A stretch of 10,686 nucleotides of DNA from positions 1 to 10,686 of the forward strand of contig DAHWQN010000014.1 of NCBI GenBank assembly GCA_027340645.1, in the 5' to 3' direction. Position numbers and translations under genes: made by a program. The notes beneath the pieces were generated by a model that was not told where the DNA came from, did no database searches, and saw only the letters and a program-made list of their open reading frames with translations. The stretch is from Microcaldota archaeon. GTDB taxonomy: Archaea > Micrarchaeota > Micrarchaeia > Micrarchaeales > CABMGC01. Below, piece by piece: positions 1 through 8,400 of this stretch; within the stretch, counting starts at the first letter, position 1, and each line of letters begins with the position of its first letter.

Positions 1-33
1 GGTTACTGTGAAGTTTCAATTTGGCGAAGTTAG

Positions 34-192
34 GTAAATCATAAGGGATTCTCACAAACCAGTTTCTCAAAACGGCCGGAGTTGATTACCGATAGGATGT
101 GGCAGCGGGATCTTTCAAAGATAATGGTCATAGTTCCAGACAGGAAGGAGTCAATGCGCCAGGCGCTCAATTTCATAAAAAACAATACATAA
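34..192 (+). pseudogene. C-terminal remnant or short ORF, unidentified
   Basis: This frame is open from just after a TAG at 31-33 to a TAA at 190-192 and encodes about 52 residues. The end reads like genuine protein: charged and aliphatic residues alternate (MVIVPDRKESMRQALNFIKN) and codon use (aag, ata, agg, gag) matches the neighbours. The first ATG is at 97 (31 residues) and a TTG lies at 82; neither has an obvious ribosome binding site. In the frame that includes bases 2-34 the window opens with about 11 more protein-like residues before a TAA at 35-37. A -1 shift near base 34 would join the two stretches. It is therefore either the tail of a frameshifted gene entering from the left, a sequencing slip, or a tiny ORF. 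No family is recognised. Confidence 0.35.
177..182 (-). terminator. Oligo-T terminator after the 835-aa surface protein gene
   Basis: On the minus strand a run of six T residues lies about 40 nt after the TAG that ends the surface protein gene at 222. Archaeal RNA polymerase terminates at short U tracts, so this is the likeliest end of the three-gene leftward transcript. No convincing hairpin precedes it. It overlaps the last codons of the convergent + strand reading frame. Confidence 0.35.
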
Positions 193-221
193 CTGTTGCG
201 CCCAATCTACGAATCCACAGG

Positions 222-2729
222 CTATGTAACTCCGGCACCGCTGGCCGAAGGCATAACCCCTGCAGGAGGATACGTACGCGTTCTGATCCAGTATGTACCA
301 CCATCGTATCCTCCTGCCTGTCCAAAATACATTATATATGAGTTTACTTGCGGATACGAAGAATCTGTAGTAGTGATGGATGAAGCCGTGTAATTAAACC
401 ATGCATTTTCAGTTCCTGTTGCGTCCCACAAAAATCCAGTTATTGTACTTCCAGGAGTTGTTGATGTGCCCCCCTCCAGATATGTTAATGAACAGCACCC
501 TGCAGTTGCTTTTCTCATGGAAGGATAAGAGACACTAGGTTCAAACTCATCCCATGCAAGATACCCAACTCCAGATGTTGATATTGAATTTGCTTCGCCA
601 ATGGCGAAGTTGCTTAGTGCACCGCTATGATCAGTTACCCAGTTATCCATTTCAACTATCGTATTTACTGGAGAGTATGTGTCAAGTGAATAAAGAATCG
701 TATTATACGGTTGAGAGGCTATCGTGAGGCCATTGTTTATAGTCTGTGTTGATCCCGAGCCTGTCTGCATATTGATCAGCTGTGTACCGGCAAAGTTTTC
801 ATAAAATGGAAATACCAAAGCACCATTATCATATTGTGCATATGCTGGAGACAGCTGCGGCGCTTCGCCCGTCGGCCCTGAGCTTGTCATAACGTTATAC
901 GACATAAAATTCATGTAGATGTTGGACGTGCCTGATGGCACTCCATTAGGCATATTCACCCACACTACTGTGCCGGTACCTGTATTAGATGCGCCTGACT
1001 CTACCCACGCCTGAAGGATATTTCCTGGGGAGCCAGCCATGCCGTTGCCTGTAGTAAATTCTACATTACTCCATCCTGAGTTTATATACTGCGAATAATC
1101 GGCGCTGTCTATTTTCAGCATCTGCTGGAATGGTGTTGCGGTTGCGCCGTTGTTGTTTGTAAGCGTTATCGGCACAGAATACAGATACTTTGGCGATCCG
1201 CTTCCGTTGTTTATCTGCAATGGCATCGTGCCGTTTGGTGGAGCAGGTCTAATTCTATCCCAGTATATTGTACCTGTTTGCATGCCACCGAACACGAAAC
1301 CTACATCTGGCTGTGCACCAGTATTCGGTGAGCTTAATGTTGTAGTGGCTACTGTAGAGTAATTAAACTGCGTATACAATGTCACTTTATCAAAAGCCCG
1401 TGCAATTGTCCACACATGATTTCCTGTTTTAGGTATATTGGGGTACCCTGCGCTACTGAGTGCTGAGAAGTACATACAACCTCCGCAGTAATAATCAGTC
1501 ATAAGTCCTAAATCTACCCATCCATAACTCTGTAATCCAAATCCGCCGGCGACTTCTGTATTACCTGCATTGCCGTTGCCGTAGCTATATCCTGGGTTAC
1601 CATAATAATCATTTACAAATCCTACACCATACGAAGATATATTTTCTATTTCCCAAGAGCTGCCGCCATTCTCTGATATTTGCAATCCATTATCAATGGT
1701 ATACGAAGGTGATGTACCACTTACTGTCCAGCCTGAAGGAAGACCCGGTCCTGCGAAGTTGGTGTATAATGTAGTAAAGACCTGCGCACCATTATCATAT
1801 TGTGCATAAGTGTTTGACAATTCAGGCGCCTCGCCCGTCGGCCCTGAAGAAGCCATTACGTTGCTTGACATAAAGTTCATGTAAATTGTAGTGTAACCGC
1901 TCTGCTCGCCACCTGGTAGATTTACCCATACTATAGTATTGCTGTCAGTATTGCTATTTCCTGACTCTACCCACGCCTGGAGCACTGTCCCATTTATTCC
2001 AGAAGTTGAGTTTCCAGTAGTAAATTCTACATTACTCCATCCTGAGTTGATGTACTGCGAATAATCGGCGCTGTCTATTGTCAGCATCTGCTGAAAAGGC
2101 GCTACAGTTGCTGCACTGCTGTAAACTGTAATGGGTATTGATCTGTATACATATCCGCTCAGGCCGATCTCCTGGAACTCTGCAGTCGAAGGTGATATCC
2201 CTATTGTCCCAGTTATAGTTTGAGCAAGACCGTTGACCTTGTTAATATAGTATATAGTCACATAACCATTGAATATGCTTTGTGACGCACCATCAAATAA
2301 GCTCCCAGACGAATCATAACAATAAACGAAAAACGTCTGTTCCTGTCCATTGTACATCTTTACGTTGTTGGTTGGTTTTGTCTCTATTATGTTAGAAGAA
2401 TTCTGATAACATGCAACTCCAGTTACAGCAATGTCAGAACCGGTGTTTTGCATTACTTTCAATTCAAGCATACCCTGCGTGTTCATCACGTAGTCAACAC
2501 AACTCCATTCTCCTGACAAAGTGCAGTGCGCAGGTATCAACGCACCAGGGTTGAATATTCCTAATCCGTACAGCACCCCCACCACAACCGCAATCACAAT
2601 AATTATCCAGCCATAAGAGACCAAATATTCCATAGCTGATTGCAGCCTGAATGATTCATTGGAGCATGATCTGTCATCGCTGCGTATGGGTTGTATACTT
2701 TTTCTTTTTATATTGTCAAACCCCAACAT
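222..2729 (-). CDS. Secreted pilin-signal protein with two DUF2341 + lectin-like modules
   Basis: An 835-residue predicted surface protein. A class III (type IV prepilin-like) signal lies at about residues 28-58: FRLQSAMEYL, then a hydrophobic helix ending LYGLGIFN. Prepilin peptidase would cut before the Gln, leaving Glu at +5. Next is a domain of about 130 residues with four Cys shared with the upstream paralogue (HC, WSC, GVACYQN, YCYDSSG). Two tandem modules follow: DUF2341-like at about 193-315 and 515-638, each followed by a jelly-roll/lectin-like stretch (about 316-505 and 639-835) that ends in an R-x-R/PP-x-G-x-MP pattern. It carries about nine N-X-S/T sequons. The ATG lies 13 nt after the paralogue's stop, so co-transcription is likely. 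The role is probably adhesion or glycan binding at the envelope (inference). The 29 residues before the cleavage site are unusually long, but no later Met precedes the signal. Confidence 0.85.
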   Translation of the reverse strand: MLGFDNIKRKSIQPIRSDDRSCSNESFRLQSAMEYLVSYGWIIIVIAVVVGVLYGLGIFNPGALIPAHCTLSGEWSCVDYVMNTQGMLELKVMQNTGSDIAVTGVACYQNSSNIIETKPTNNVKMYNGQEQTFFVYCYDSSGSLFDGASQSIFNGYVTIYYINKVNGLAQTITGTIGISPSTAEFQEIGLSGYVYRSIPITVYSSAATVAPFQQMLTIDSADYSQYINSGWSNVEFTTGNSTSGINGTVLQAWVESGNSNTDSNTIVWVNLPGGEQSGYTTIYMNFMSSNVMASSGPTGEAPELSNTYAQYDNGAQVFTTLYTNFAGPGLPSGWTVSGTSPSYTIDNGLQISENGGSSWEIENISSYGVGFVNDYYGNPGYSYGNGNAGNTEVAGGFGLQSYGWVDLGLMTDYYCGGCMYFSALSSAGYPNIPKTGNHVWTIARAFDKVTLYTQFNYSTVATTTLSSPNTGAQPDVGFVFGGMQTGTIYWDRIRPAPPNGTMPLQINNGSGSPKYLYSVPITLTNNNGATATPFQQMLKIDSADYSQYINSGWSNVEFTTGNGMAGSPGNILQAWVESGASNTGTGTVVWVNMPNGVPSGTSNIYMNFMSYNVMTSSGPTGEAPQLSPAYAQYDNGALVFPFYENFAGTQLINMQTGSGSTQTINNGLTIASQPYNTILYSLDTYSPVNTIVEMDNWVTDHSGALSNFAIGEANSISTSGVGYLAWDEFEPSVSYPSMRKATAGCCSLTYLEGGTSTTPGSTITGFLWDATGTENAWFNYTASSITTTDSSYPQVNSYIMYFGQAGGYDGGTYWIRTRTYPPAGVMPSASGAGVT
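821..1130. repeat. Direct repeat copy A (DUF2341-encoding)
   Basis: About 310 bp, highly similar in order and direction to 1787-2095. It encodes the second DUF2341 module of the 835-residue protein. Shared blocks include caccattatcatattgtgca at the left end and a stretch covering tgcgaataatcggcgctgtc near the right end. It reflects an internal tandem duplication of the module; the lectin-like parts between the copies have diverged much more. Confidence 0.8.
1787..2095. repeat. Direct repeat copy B (DUF2341-encoding)
   Basis: Partner of the repeat at 821-1130, encoding the first DUF2341 module of the same protein. Both copies keep peptide blocks such as IDSADYSQYINSGWSNVEF and SSGPTGEAP nearly unchanged, while linkers differ. 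This suggests either a recent duplication or continuing gene conversion. Confidence 0.8.
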
Positions 2730-2742
2730 AATTATACACTAC

Positions 2743-4260
2743 TCATGTTGCGCTGCCTAAACTGAACGATGGCATTACACCATTTGGAGGATAAACACGA
2801 ATTCTAAACCACTGAACGTGTACCGATTTATCATTCCACCAGCAGCCACTTGCAGGATAATAACCATTATATGTGGTATCTACGGCTGAAATTTCAGAAC
2901 CATAATCCCACATAGATAACACGTGGTTGTTACCCGCCATAAATGTGCTTATTCCATTGCTTGTTACTGGCATACTTTGGCTTGAACCTGCTATTGTACC
3001 ACCCCCTCCATTAGTCCTTTTGTAGATGTAATTGCCACTACAGCATCCTGCATATTCCTGATAACTTTGATAACCATCACTAAATGCAGAGCCATATGTA
3101 TTTACATAAAGCAAAGAAACTACAGGGTTACTTCCAAAAGCATCTGCATATTCATCCATTGCAAATGGTCTAGAGTATGCCGTAGTTAAGACAATCTGCG
3201 CAGAAAAACCCCCACTACTTGCTCCAGTAAATGTTATACCGTCGTTTACGGTCAACCCAGACGTCTCTGCAGTATTCCAACCACTCGGAATAGTCGATCC
3301 TAAAAAGTTGGTATAATAGTTAAATACACTGGCTCCATTATCATACTCCCCATAACTAGTCTGTTCGCAGCCTGAACCACACCATAATTGCGGTGCGTAT
3401 CCTGTATAACCAGATTGAACTGGAGAATCCGAGGAAAAGAAGTTCATGTAAATTTTTAACGTGCCTCCGTTTGCAGCTACCGTACTGCTTCCAAGATTGA
3501 TCCATGCCACTGTATTCGATGCAGCAGAAGATGCGCCAGATTCTATCCATGCATAAAGGACTGTGCCTGAGCCGTCTGGACCTGTAGTGAACTCTATGTT
3601 GCTTAGGTTTGCCTTCTCATAATTTGCATATGTAGATGGATTGAAGCTTATCATCTGCTGGAAGCCGGTGCCTGTTGGTGAGCTCTGCGAGTTTGTAAGC
3701 GTTATCGGCACGTAACCTAATGAGCCTATGTTGCCTAAGGAGTTCGTCGTAACCACAGAAACGCTTATTGTTCCGCTAGCATTTTCCTGTATGTTGTCGT
3801 TAAGCCTTGTGTAGTAAACAGTAATGTAGCCATTGAAATTGCTGCCAAAGGATCCTGTATACACATTGCCAGACGAGTCGTAGCAATAAGCACCGACCTT
3901 CTGAGACTGCCCGCTGTTCAGTACTGATGGATTCATTAATGATGTTTCACCCACATAATCCTGATTCTGATAACACGCTACTCCGGTTATCTCAATTGCA
4001 GAGCCTGTGCTCTGCGTCAATGTCAGTTCAAGCTGGCCTTGGCTGTTGATCTCATAGTTTATGCAGCTCCAATCGGTGCGCATTATGCAGTGTTGCGGGC
4101 TAAGAGCGTTCTGATTGAATAAACCTAATGCATATAAACCAAACAATACTGCGGCTATTATTACAAGTACCCAAACATATGTTGTCAGATACTCAAAAGC
4201 ACTTTGGCTTTTCATACAAGCACTATTGATATTGGATGGAAAATAATAATAATCAATCAT
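2743..4260 (-). CDS. Secreted pilin-signal protein with one DUF2341 + lectin-like module
   Basis: A 505-residue surface protein paralogous to the downstream 835-residue one. The class III signal is MKSQSAFEYLTTY followed by a hydrophobic helix; cleavage would fall before Gln, with Glu at +5. The next domain has the same four Cys (HC, WSC, GVACYQN, YCYDSSG). One DUF2341-like domain (about residues 182-310) starts GYVPITLTN and contains YAWIESG, IYMNFFS and YDNGASVF. The rest is lectin-like and ends in an R-x-R-x-YPPNGVMP pattern. The first ATG overlaps the TAA of the reductase gene by one base (TAATG), which favours translational coupling. However, ATG 4215 gives the textbook prepilin leader (M-K-S before Gln; 490 residues) and may be the true start. 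The role is probably envelope binding or adhesion (inference); an assembled pilus subunit of this size would be unusual. Confidence 0.85.
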   Translation of the reverse strand: MIDYYYFPSNINSACMKSQSAFEYLTTYVWVLVIIAAVLFGLYALGLFNQNALSPQHCIMRTDWSCINYEINSQGQLELTLTQSTGSAIEITGVACYQNQDYVGETSLMNPSVLNSGQSQKVGAYCYDSSGNVYTGSFGSNFNGYITVYYTRLNDNIQENASGTISVSVVTTNSLGNIGSLGYVPITLTNSQSSPTGTGFQQMISFNPSTYANYEKANLSNIEFTTGPDGSGTVLYAWIESGASSAASNTVAWINLGSSTVAANGGTLKIYMNFFSSDSPVQSGYTGYAPQLWCGSGCEQTSYGEYDNGASVFNYYTNFLGSTIPSGWNTAETSGLTVNDGITFTGASSGGFSAQIVLTTAYSRPFAMDEYADAFGSNPVVSLLYVNTYGSAFSDGYQSYQEYAGCCSGNYIYKRTNGGGGTIAGSSQSMPVTSNGISTFMAGNNHVLSMWDYGSEISAVDTTYNGYYPASGCWWNDKSVHVQWFRIRVYPPNGVMPSFSLGSAT

Positions 4261-5363
4261 TAACCACGGGCTTTTCTGAGCAGCGTATTGCCCAAAGTTC
4301 TGATTGGAGAATCCATGTCCCCGTATTTGCCCAGCAATGAAGACATGCCTAAGGAGTTCATAATCCCTATTCCGATTTCCATGCCCCTTGTGCCAGCACG
4401 CGAATAAATCTTGTTGATTAACGAGTGCACTTTCGTGTCAGTCGAGAATCTCTTTTTGTAAACAAGTTCATACCTCTTCAATGCTAAGCCTTTTTCAACA
4501 TGATCCTTTATGGTCTGCGCCGCAATTATTGCCGCATTGCCTCCAAAGACTATCCCTCCGCCTGTAGTTGGTTTTACCTGCCCTGCGGCATCTCCGATGA
4601 GAATCACCCTGTGTTTTTCATCAACAATTCTCTTTCTAAGGCGCATCGGTATAATGCTTGCTTGACCATTGCGCATTTTCGCATCTCCTAATGCATCAGC
4701 AATCTCCTTTCCTTTAATGAAACTGTCGAACGCCTTTTTCGCATTGATTTTTCCAGGATTGATGCCTATTCCTACTTCTAGAATATTCTCTGTGTTTGGA
4801 CAAAGCCAGCCAAAAAGGCCCCTATACTCTTTATCGAAGAAGAGATCCACGCTTCTGGTATCGCTAATCGTTGTTTCGAATTCAGCCTTGTATGTTATCA
4901 CATAATCGGTCAGAGAACCCATGCCGAAATGTTTTGCAACAGTTGAAACAGCGCCATCAGCCCCAATTATTATGCCACCATCGCTTCTGATGTCATCTAG
5001 GTCAATTGCTGTTATTCTTTTCCCAGTGCTTACTACGGCTCCTGAGTCCTCCGCCTGTTCTTTACATATCTGATTTAGGAGCTGCCGTTCAAGAACATGT
5101 GCCATAGGAGTCTTTGAGTTGACGTGCATAGTACTCTTGCCGGCATGTATCCTTGCTCCGTAAAGTGTGTTAGTTATTGCATTGCTATAATCTATTCCTA
5201 TAGAACCAAGGCCTCGTATCGAAACTATCCCCGATGCGCGTACAGGATGGCCCAAAACCTTCTTTTGGTCGTAAGCAATGGTGCTTATGCCCTGCTTGCC
5301 GAGTTCTCTCGCAGCTATCAGACCTGAAGTTCCAGCGCCTATTATTGAAACATTATACCGCAT
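4260..5363 (-). CDS. Geranylgeranyl reductase family FAD-dependent protein
   Basis: A 367-residue flavoprotein of the archaeal digeranylgeranylglycerophospholipid reductase family, which saturates isoprenoid chains of membrane lipids; some members reduce dolichol-type carriers. The N-terminus has the FAD Rossmann motif GAGTSG (residues 9-14). A GWLCP segment around W186 corresponds to the family's substrate-cavity motif, and GDAAGQVKPTTGGGI begins at G257, the second FAD-binding motif. A family-typical Cys after the HPV element appears replaced: HPVRASGIVS has Ala43. ATG 5363 is preferred over the upstream GTG at 5390 because GGTG lies 5 nt before it, it starts directly with the beta strand before GAGTSG, and a TATA-like element lies about 35 nt upstream. 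It heads a leftward cluster with two surface-protein genes and is divergent from aglB. Lipid versus dolichol-carrier substrate cannot be settled from sequence. Confidence 0.88.
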   Translation of the reverse strand: MRYNVSIIGAGTSGLIAARELGKQGISTIAYDQKKVLGHPVRASGIVSIRGLGSIGIDYSNAITNTLYGARIHAGKSTMHVNSKTPMAHVLERQLLNQICKEQAEDSGAVVSTGKRITAIDLDDIRSDGGIIIGADGAVSTVAKHFGMGSLTDYVITYKAEFETTISDTRSVDLFFDKEYRGLFGWLCPNTENILEVGIGINPGKINAKKAFDSFIKGKEIADALGDAKMRNGQASIIPMRLRKRIVDEKHRVILIGDAAGQVKPTTGGGIVFGGNAAIIAAQTIKDHVEKGLALKRYELVYKKRFSTDTKVHSLINKIYSRAGTRGMEIGIGIMNSLGMSSLLGKYGDMDSPIRTLGNTLLRKARG

Positions 5364-5368
5364 ACACG

Positions 5369-5372
5369 CACC
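5369..5372 (-). promoter_or_regulatory. Ribosome binding site GGTG of the reductase gene
   Basis: On the minus strand GGTG sits 5 nt before ATG 5363, matching the archaeal anti-SD core. It supports this ATG rather than the GTG at 5390 as the start. Confidence 0.5.
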
Positions 5373-5393
5373 GCAATGCGAAAGGCACACACA

Positions 5394-5405
5394 CCTTTAA
5401 TAAGG
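5394..5405 (-). promoter_or_regulatory. TATA-like promoter of the leftward reductase/surface-protein cluster
   Basis: Minus-strand CCTTATTAAAGG is centred about 25 nt before a predicted transcription start near 5375. That leaves a leader of about 12 nt containing the GGTG site before ATG 5363. It is one half of a divergent promoter region; being nearly palindromic, it could also contribute to rightward transcription. Confidence 0.45.
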
Positions 5406-5413
5406 TTTATGGC

Positions 5414-5424
5414 AAATATATTTT
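5414..5424 (+). promoter_or_regulatory. TATA-like promoter of aglB
   Basis: AAATATATTTT lies about 37 nt before the centre of the aglB start region, predicting transcription from about 5444 and a very short leader. A second AT-rich element (AAAGATAAATAG, 5433-5444) would suit a start at ATG 5471 with a short leader. The choice between them is open. Confidence 0.4.
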
Positions 5425-5453
5425 GTCTATTCAAAGATAAATAGCTTAGTCTA

Positions 5454-5474
5454 ATGTGTCTTGTGTGTTTATGA
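5454..5474 (+). other. Six-codon upstream ORF overlapping the aglB start
   Basis: ATG at 5454 opens a +1-shifted frame encoding MCLVCL and ending in TGA at 5472-5474. The TGA overlaps an in-frame aglB ATG at 5471 in an ATGA arrangement typical of translational coupling. It could be a leader peptide or simply chance, because the aglB frame also has GTG starts at 5456 and 5465. Confidence 0.25.
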
Positions 5475-8400
5475 TAGCTGCAGTTATAATAGGGATTCTA
5501 TCAATTGTGGTACCTGGATTCTTCCTTGCGCTTGCGCTCTTGAAAAGAACAGGAATGCACATGCTTGAGATATTCCTTATAGGAATATTTTTCGGAGTTC
5601 TGTTCCCTCCAACTATGGTGTGGCTTGAATCCTATCTGATGAATTACATACACATTTTTTCATTCTCTGCAGGATTATACAACGCTGACGTTATAGTACT
5701 AACAATCATCGGACTAGTCCTATCGTATTGGCAGGGCGCCCTGACGTGGGACATACTGCCATCATTCATGCGCTTCGGTAGAAGTCCATCAACTTACACC
5801 AGAGCAAAGGTAGTTACATCCGGCTCGATCAGTGCTGATTACAGGCAGCGAATTGCAGAGCTCCGCGGTAAAATATCAAGGCTAAACATAGACATGAAAA
5901 TAGTCCGCGAACATGAACAGGAAGAACTGGACCTCCATAAGAAGCACGAAGAAGAAATTCATATTCTAAATCAGCGTGGGGCAGGTACGGAAGAAACAGA
6001 GAGTGTGAAGAAGCATCATGAAAATCAGGAGCACAGGTTGTTTGAGGATCATGAACGTGAGGAGCAGATGCTCTTGTCGCATGAAGACTCTACGCAGCAG
6101 GCTCACGGACAAGGTCAACGGCAGTGGACTACAATTGCAGCAATAATACTTACGCTGTTAGCAATACTAGATACAGCAATCGCAGGATTTAATGTCTACA
6201 CACTTGTAACTTTTGGGGTTTTAATAACTATCATACCGATATTCGGATTCTTTGCTAATAAGGACAGGCGCAATATAGTCTGGGTTGTTCTGCTGTTATT
6301 GATGCTGGTAGCATTCGGATCAAGAATAGCTAACATAGCATTCTCGCCACACTTCTTCGAGTTCGATCCATACTTCGATATGATTAGCACGCAGGAAATA
6401 CTTACATATGGCTATCAGCTATTCACTAACCATGCGGCATGGCCTGTACTTGTCAATGGAACAGTCCAGCGCATACAGCCAGTAGTGCCATACCTTGAGG
6501 CATATTGGTATCAGCTGGCAACGCCGGTCAGCGGCACAGCAATAAACACATCGCTTCTCAGCATAGTGTCAAGCATATACCCTCCACTGCTCGCAGCTCT
6601 GCTCGTGTTTGTTGTGTTTATGTTTGTTTACCACATATACGGGGATATCCCTGCACTAATAGCTGGAGGGCTTGCCGTTGCAATGCCAACCCTTATAACC
6701 ACTTATATAGCAGGAGAGCAGTTGCTTGAGCCTTGGGGAATAACTGCACTGTTCTTCTTCTTTGCTGCTTACCTTCTTGCTGTAAGAAACCCTAACGAGA
6801 AGCGCTATGCAATACTTGCAGGGATAGCCTTCGTCTCAAACTTCCTTGGCGCCCACTACTACACAGTTACTTCAGGAATACTTGCAGTTTACATACTGCT
6901 ACAATCTGTTATAAACTCCATACGCAACAAGAACGACATCAGCTTCTACAAGATGAACGCAATCGTCCTTATAGTAATAATAATAGGGTACATCGCATAC
7001 GCTCCATACAATGCGGTATATGGTGGAGGAGTGCCTTCATTCCTGGGAATACCTACTATAGTGGCATTCCCTCTCGTGGCGCTTATATTCGGATTCATTG
7101 TAAGTTTGCTTACCGATACGTTGGATCACAAATCCATTCCGCGCAGCCTGGCTGGCATAGCCACTAAGACATCATCATGGTTCAATGCAAATACAAGCAT
7201 CAGCATAGCACTGTCATTGATCGGCCTGCTGCTAATCGTAATTGGGCTGTTCCTGCTTCCTGTAATCATACTTCCTGGCCTTCTCATACTATCCATATTC
7301 GGCGTTTTCTCGATTATAATCGGGGTGGTGCGTGGCGGCTGGCTTGGAATAGAACGCCACAAAAAGACATATGCAAGATTTGCAGTTATAATTGTTTTGG
7401 GGCTTCTGTTAATAGTTGCTATACTATTCACGCCGCTTGGCAATTCCGTACGAAAGTACCTGAACCTTAGCATAAGGTTCACCACACCTTCCTCCCCTTT
7501 GTTTATGACGGTGCAGGAGTACGCTCCGACAGGTCTTTCCTATAACTTCGGCAGTTCGGGCTTCTTCGGAATAATCGCTGCAGACCTAGGTGGGTTTCCT
7601 GTGGTTTTGTGGCTTGTTTTGATAGTTTATGCTGCTATAGAAGCATATAACATAGTTGTCAAGGACTCAAAATCTAGTATATTCTCAATGACAATACTCG
7701 CAATACTGGCAGCTGCGGGAATGAGCGAAGTCAAGTACCTGCCGCACTTTGGTGTTGTTTACATAATAGCATTCGCTGCAGTATTTGCAGAGATAGTAGC
7801 GTTTATCGTTAAGAATAAGTCTGCAATAGAATGGAGATACGTGCTCTATATATTCTATGCAATAATAGTCGTAGTGGAGTCGTTCTCGATTATTCAGGTG
7901 TTATCCGCAGCAGCCGCATTCTCAGGTGTACAGGAGAACTCAGCTGCATACAACACCGCCTGCAACTCAATGGCTACAGGAAACTACACAAATGTAGTAG
8001 GGGCGACAATGTTCTGCAACCAGGTTCCTGCGGCATGGATTGCTGCTACTACGTGGATGTCACAGAACATAGGCCCTCTCGGCCCTAGAGTGCTGGCATG
8101 GTGGGACTATGGCGACTGGATAAACTGGTTCGGTAATACAAATGCTGTAATACGCGGAGACAACGCAGTCGCAGAACTTGACTACGATACCGCAGCAAGA
8201 TTTGTCCTAGGCATAAACAGCAGTTTCGGACCTTCAGCGCTGGCCCAGTTCATGAACCAGAATACATTGCAGTCACAATACGTTCTCTTCGATTATCAGC
8301 TTGTGCCTAAGTGGTCCGCCCTTGACTTCCTTGCATGCGTAGACCAGAATCAGACAAGCCAGGCATTCGCAGAGTCTCAAGGCACAAAGTACGGAGTCAA

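Noticed and set aside
39..176. 45-codon minus-strand frame antisense to the left-edge fragment
   Set aside because: The plus-strand reading has more protein-like composition, and the minus-strand frame begins just past the T-run that likely ends the leftward transcript.
1150..1362. 70-codon open frame on the plus strand antisense to the surface protein
   Set aside because: It is opposite a conserved DUF2341/lectin segment with no promoter or ribosome binding site, so it is a shadow.
821..2095. Direct repeats considered as a mobile element or CRISPR-like array
   Set aside because: There are only two long copies, both inside one open frame and encoding the same domain; no terminal inverted repeats, transposase or regular spacers are present.
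7126..7485. 119-codon open frame on the minus strand inside aglB
   Set aside because: It lies wholly within the strongly supported aglB coding sequence, has no recognisable motif and reads as an antisense shadow of transmembrane codons.
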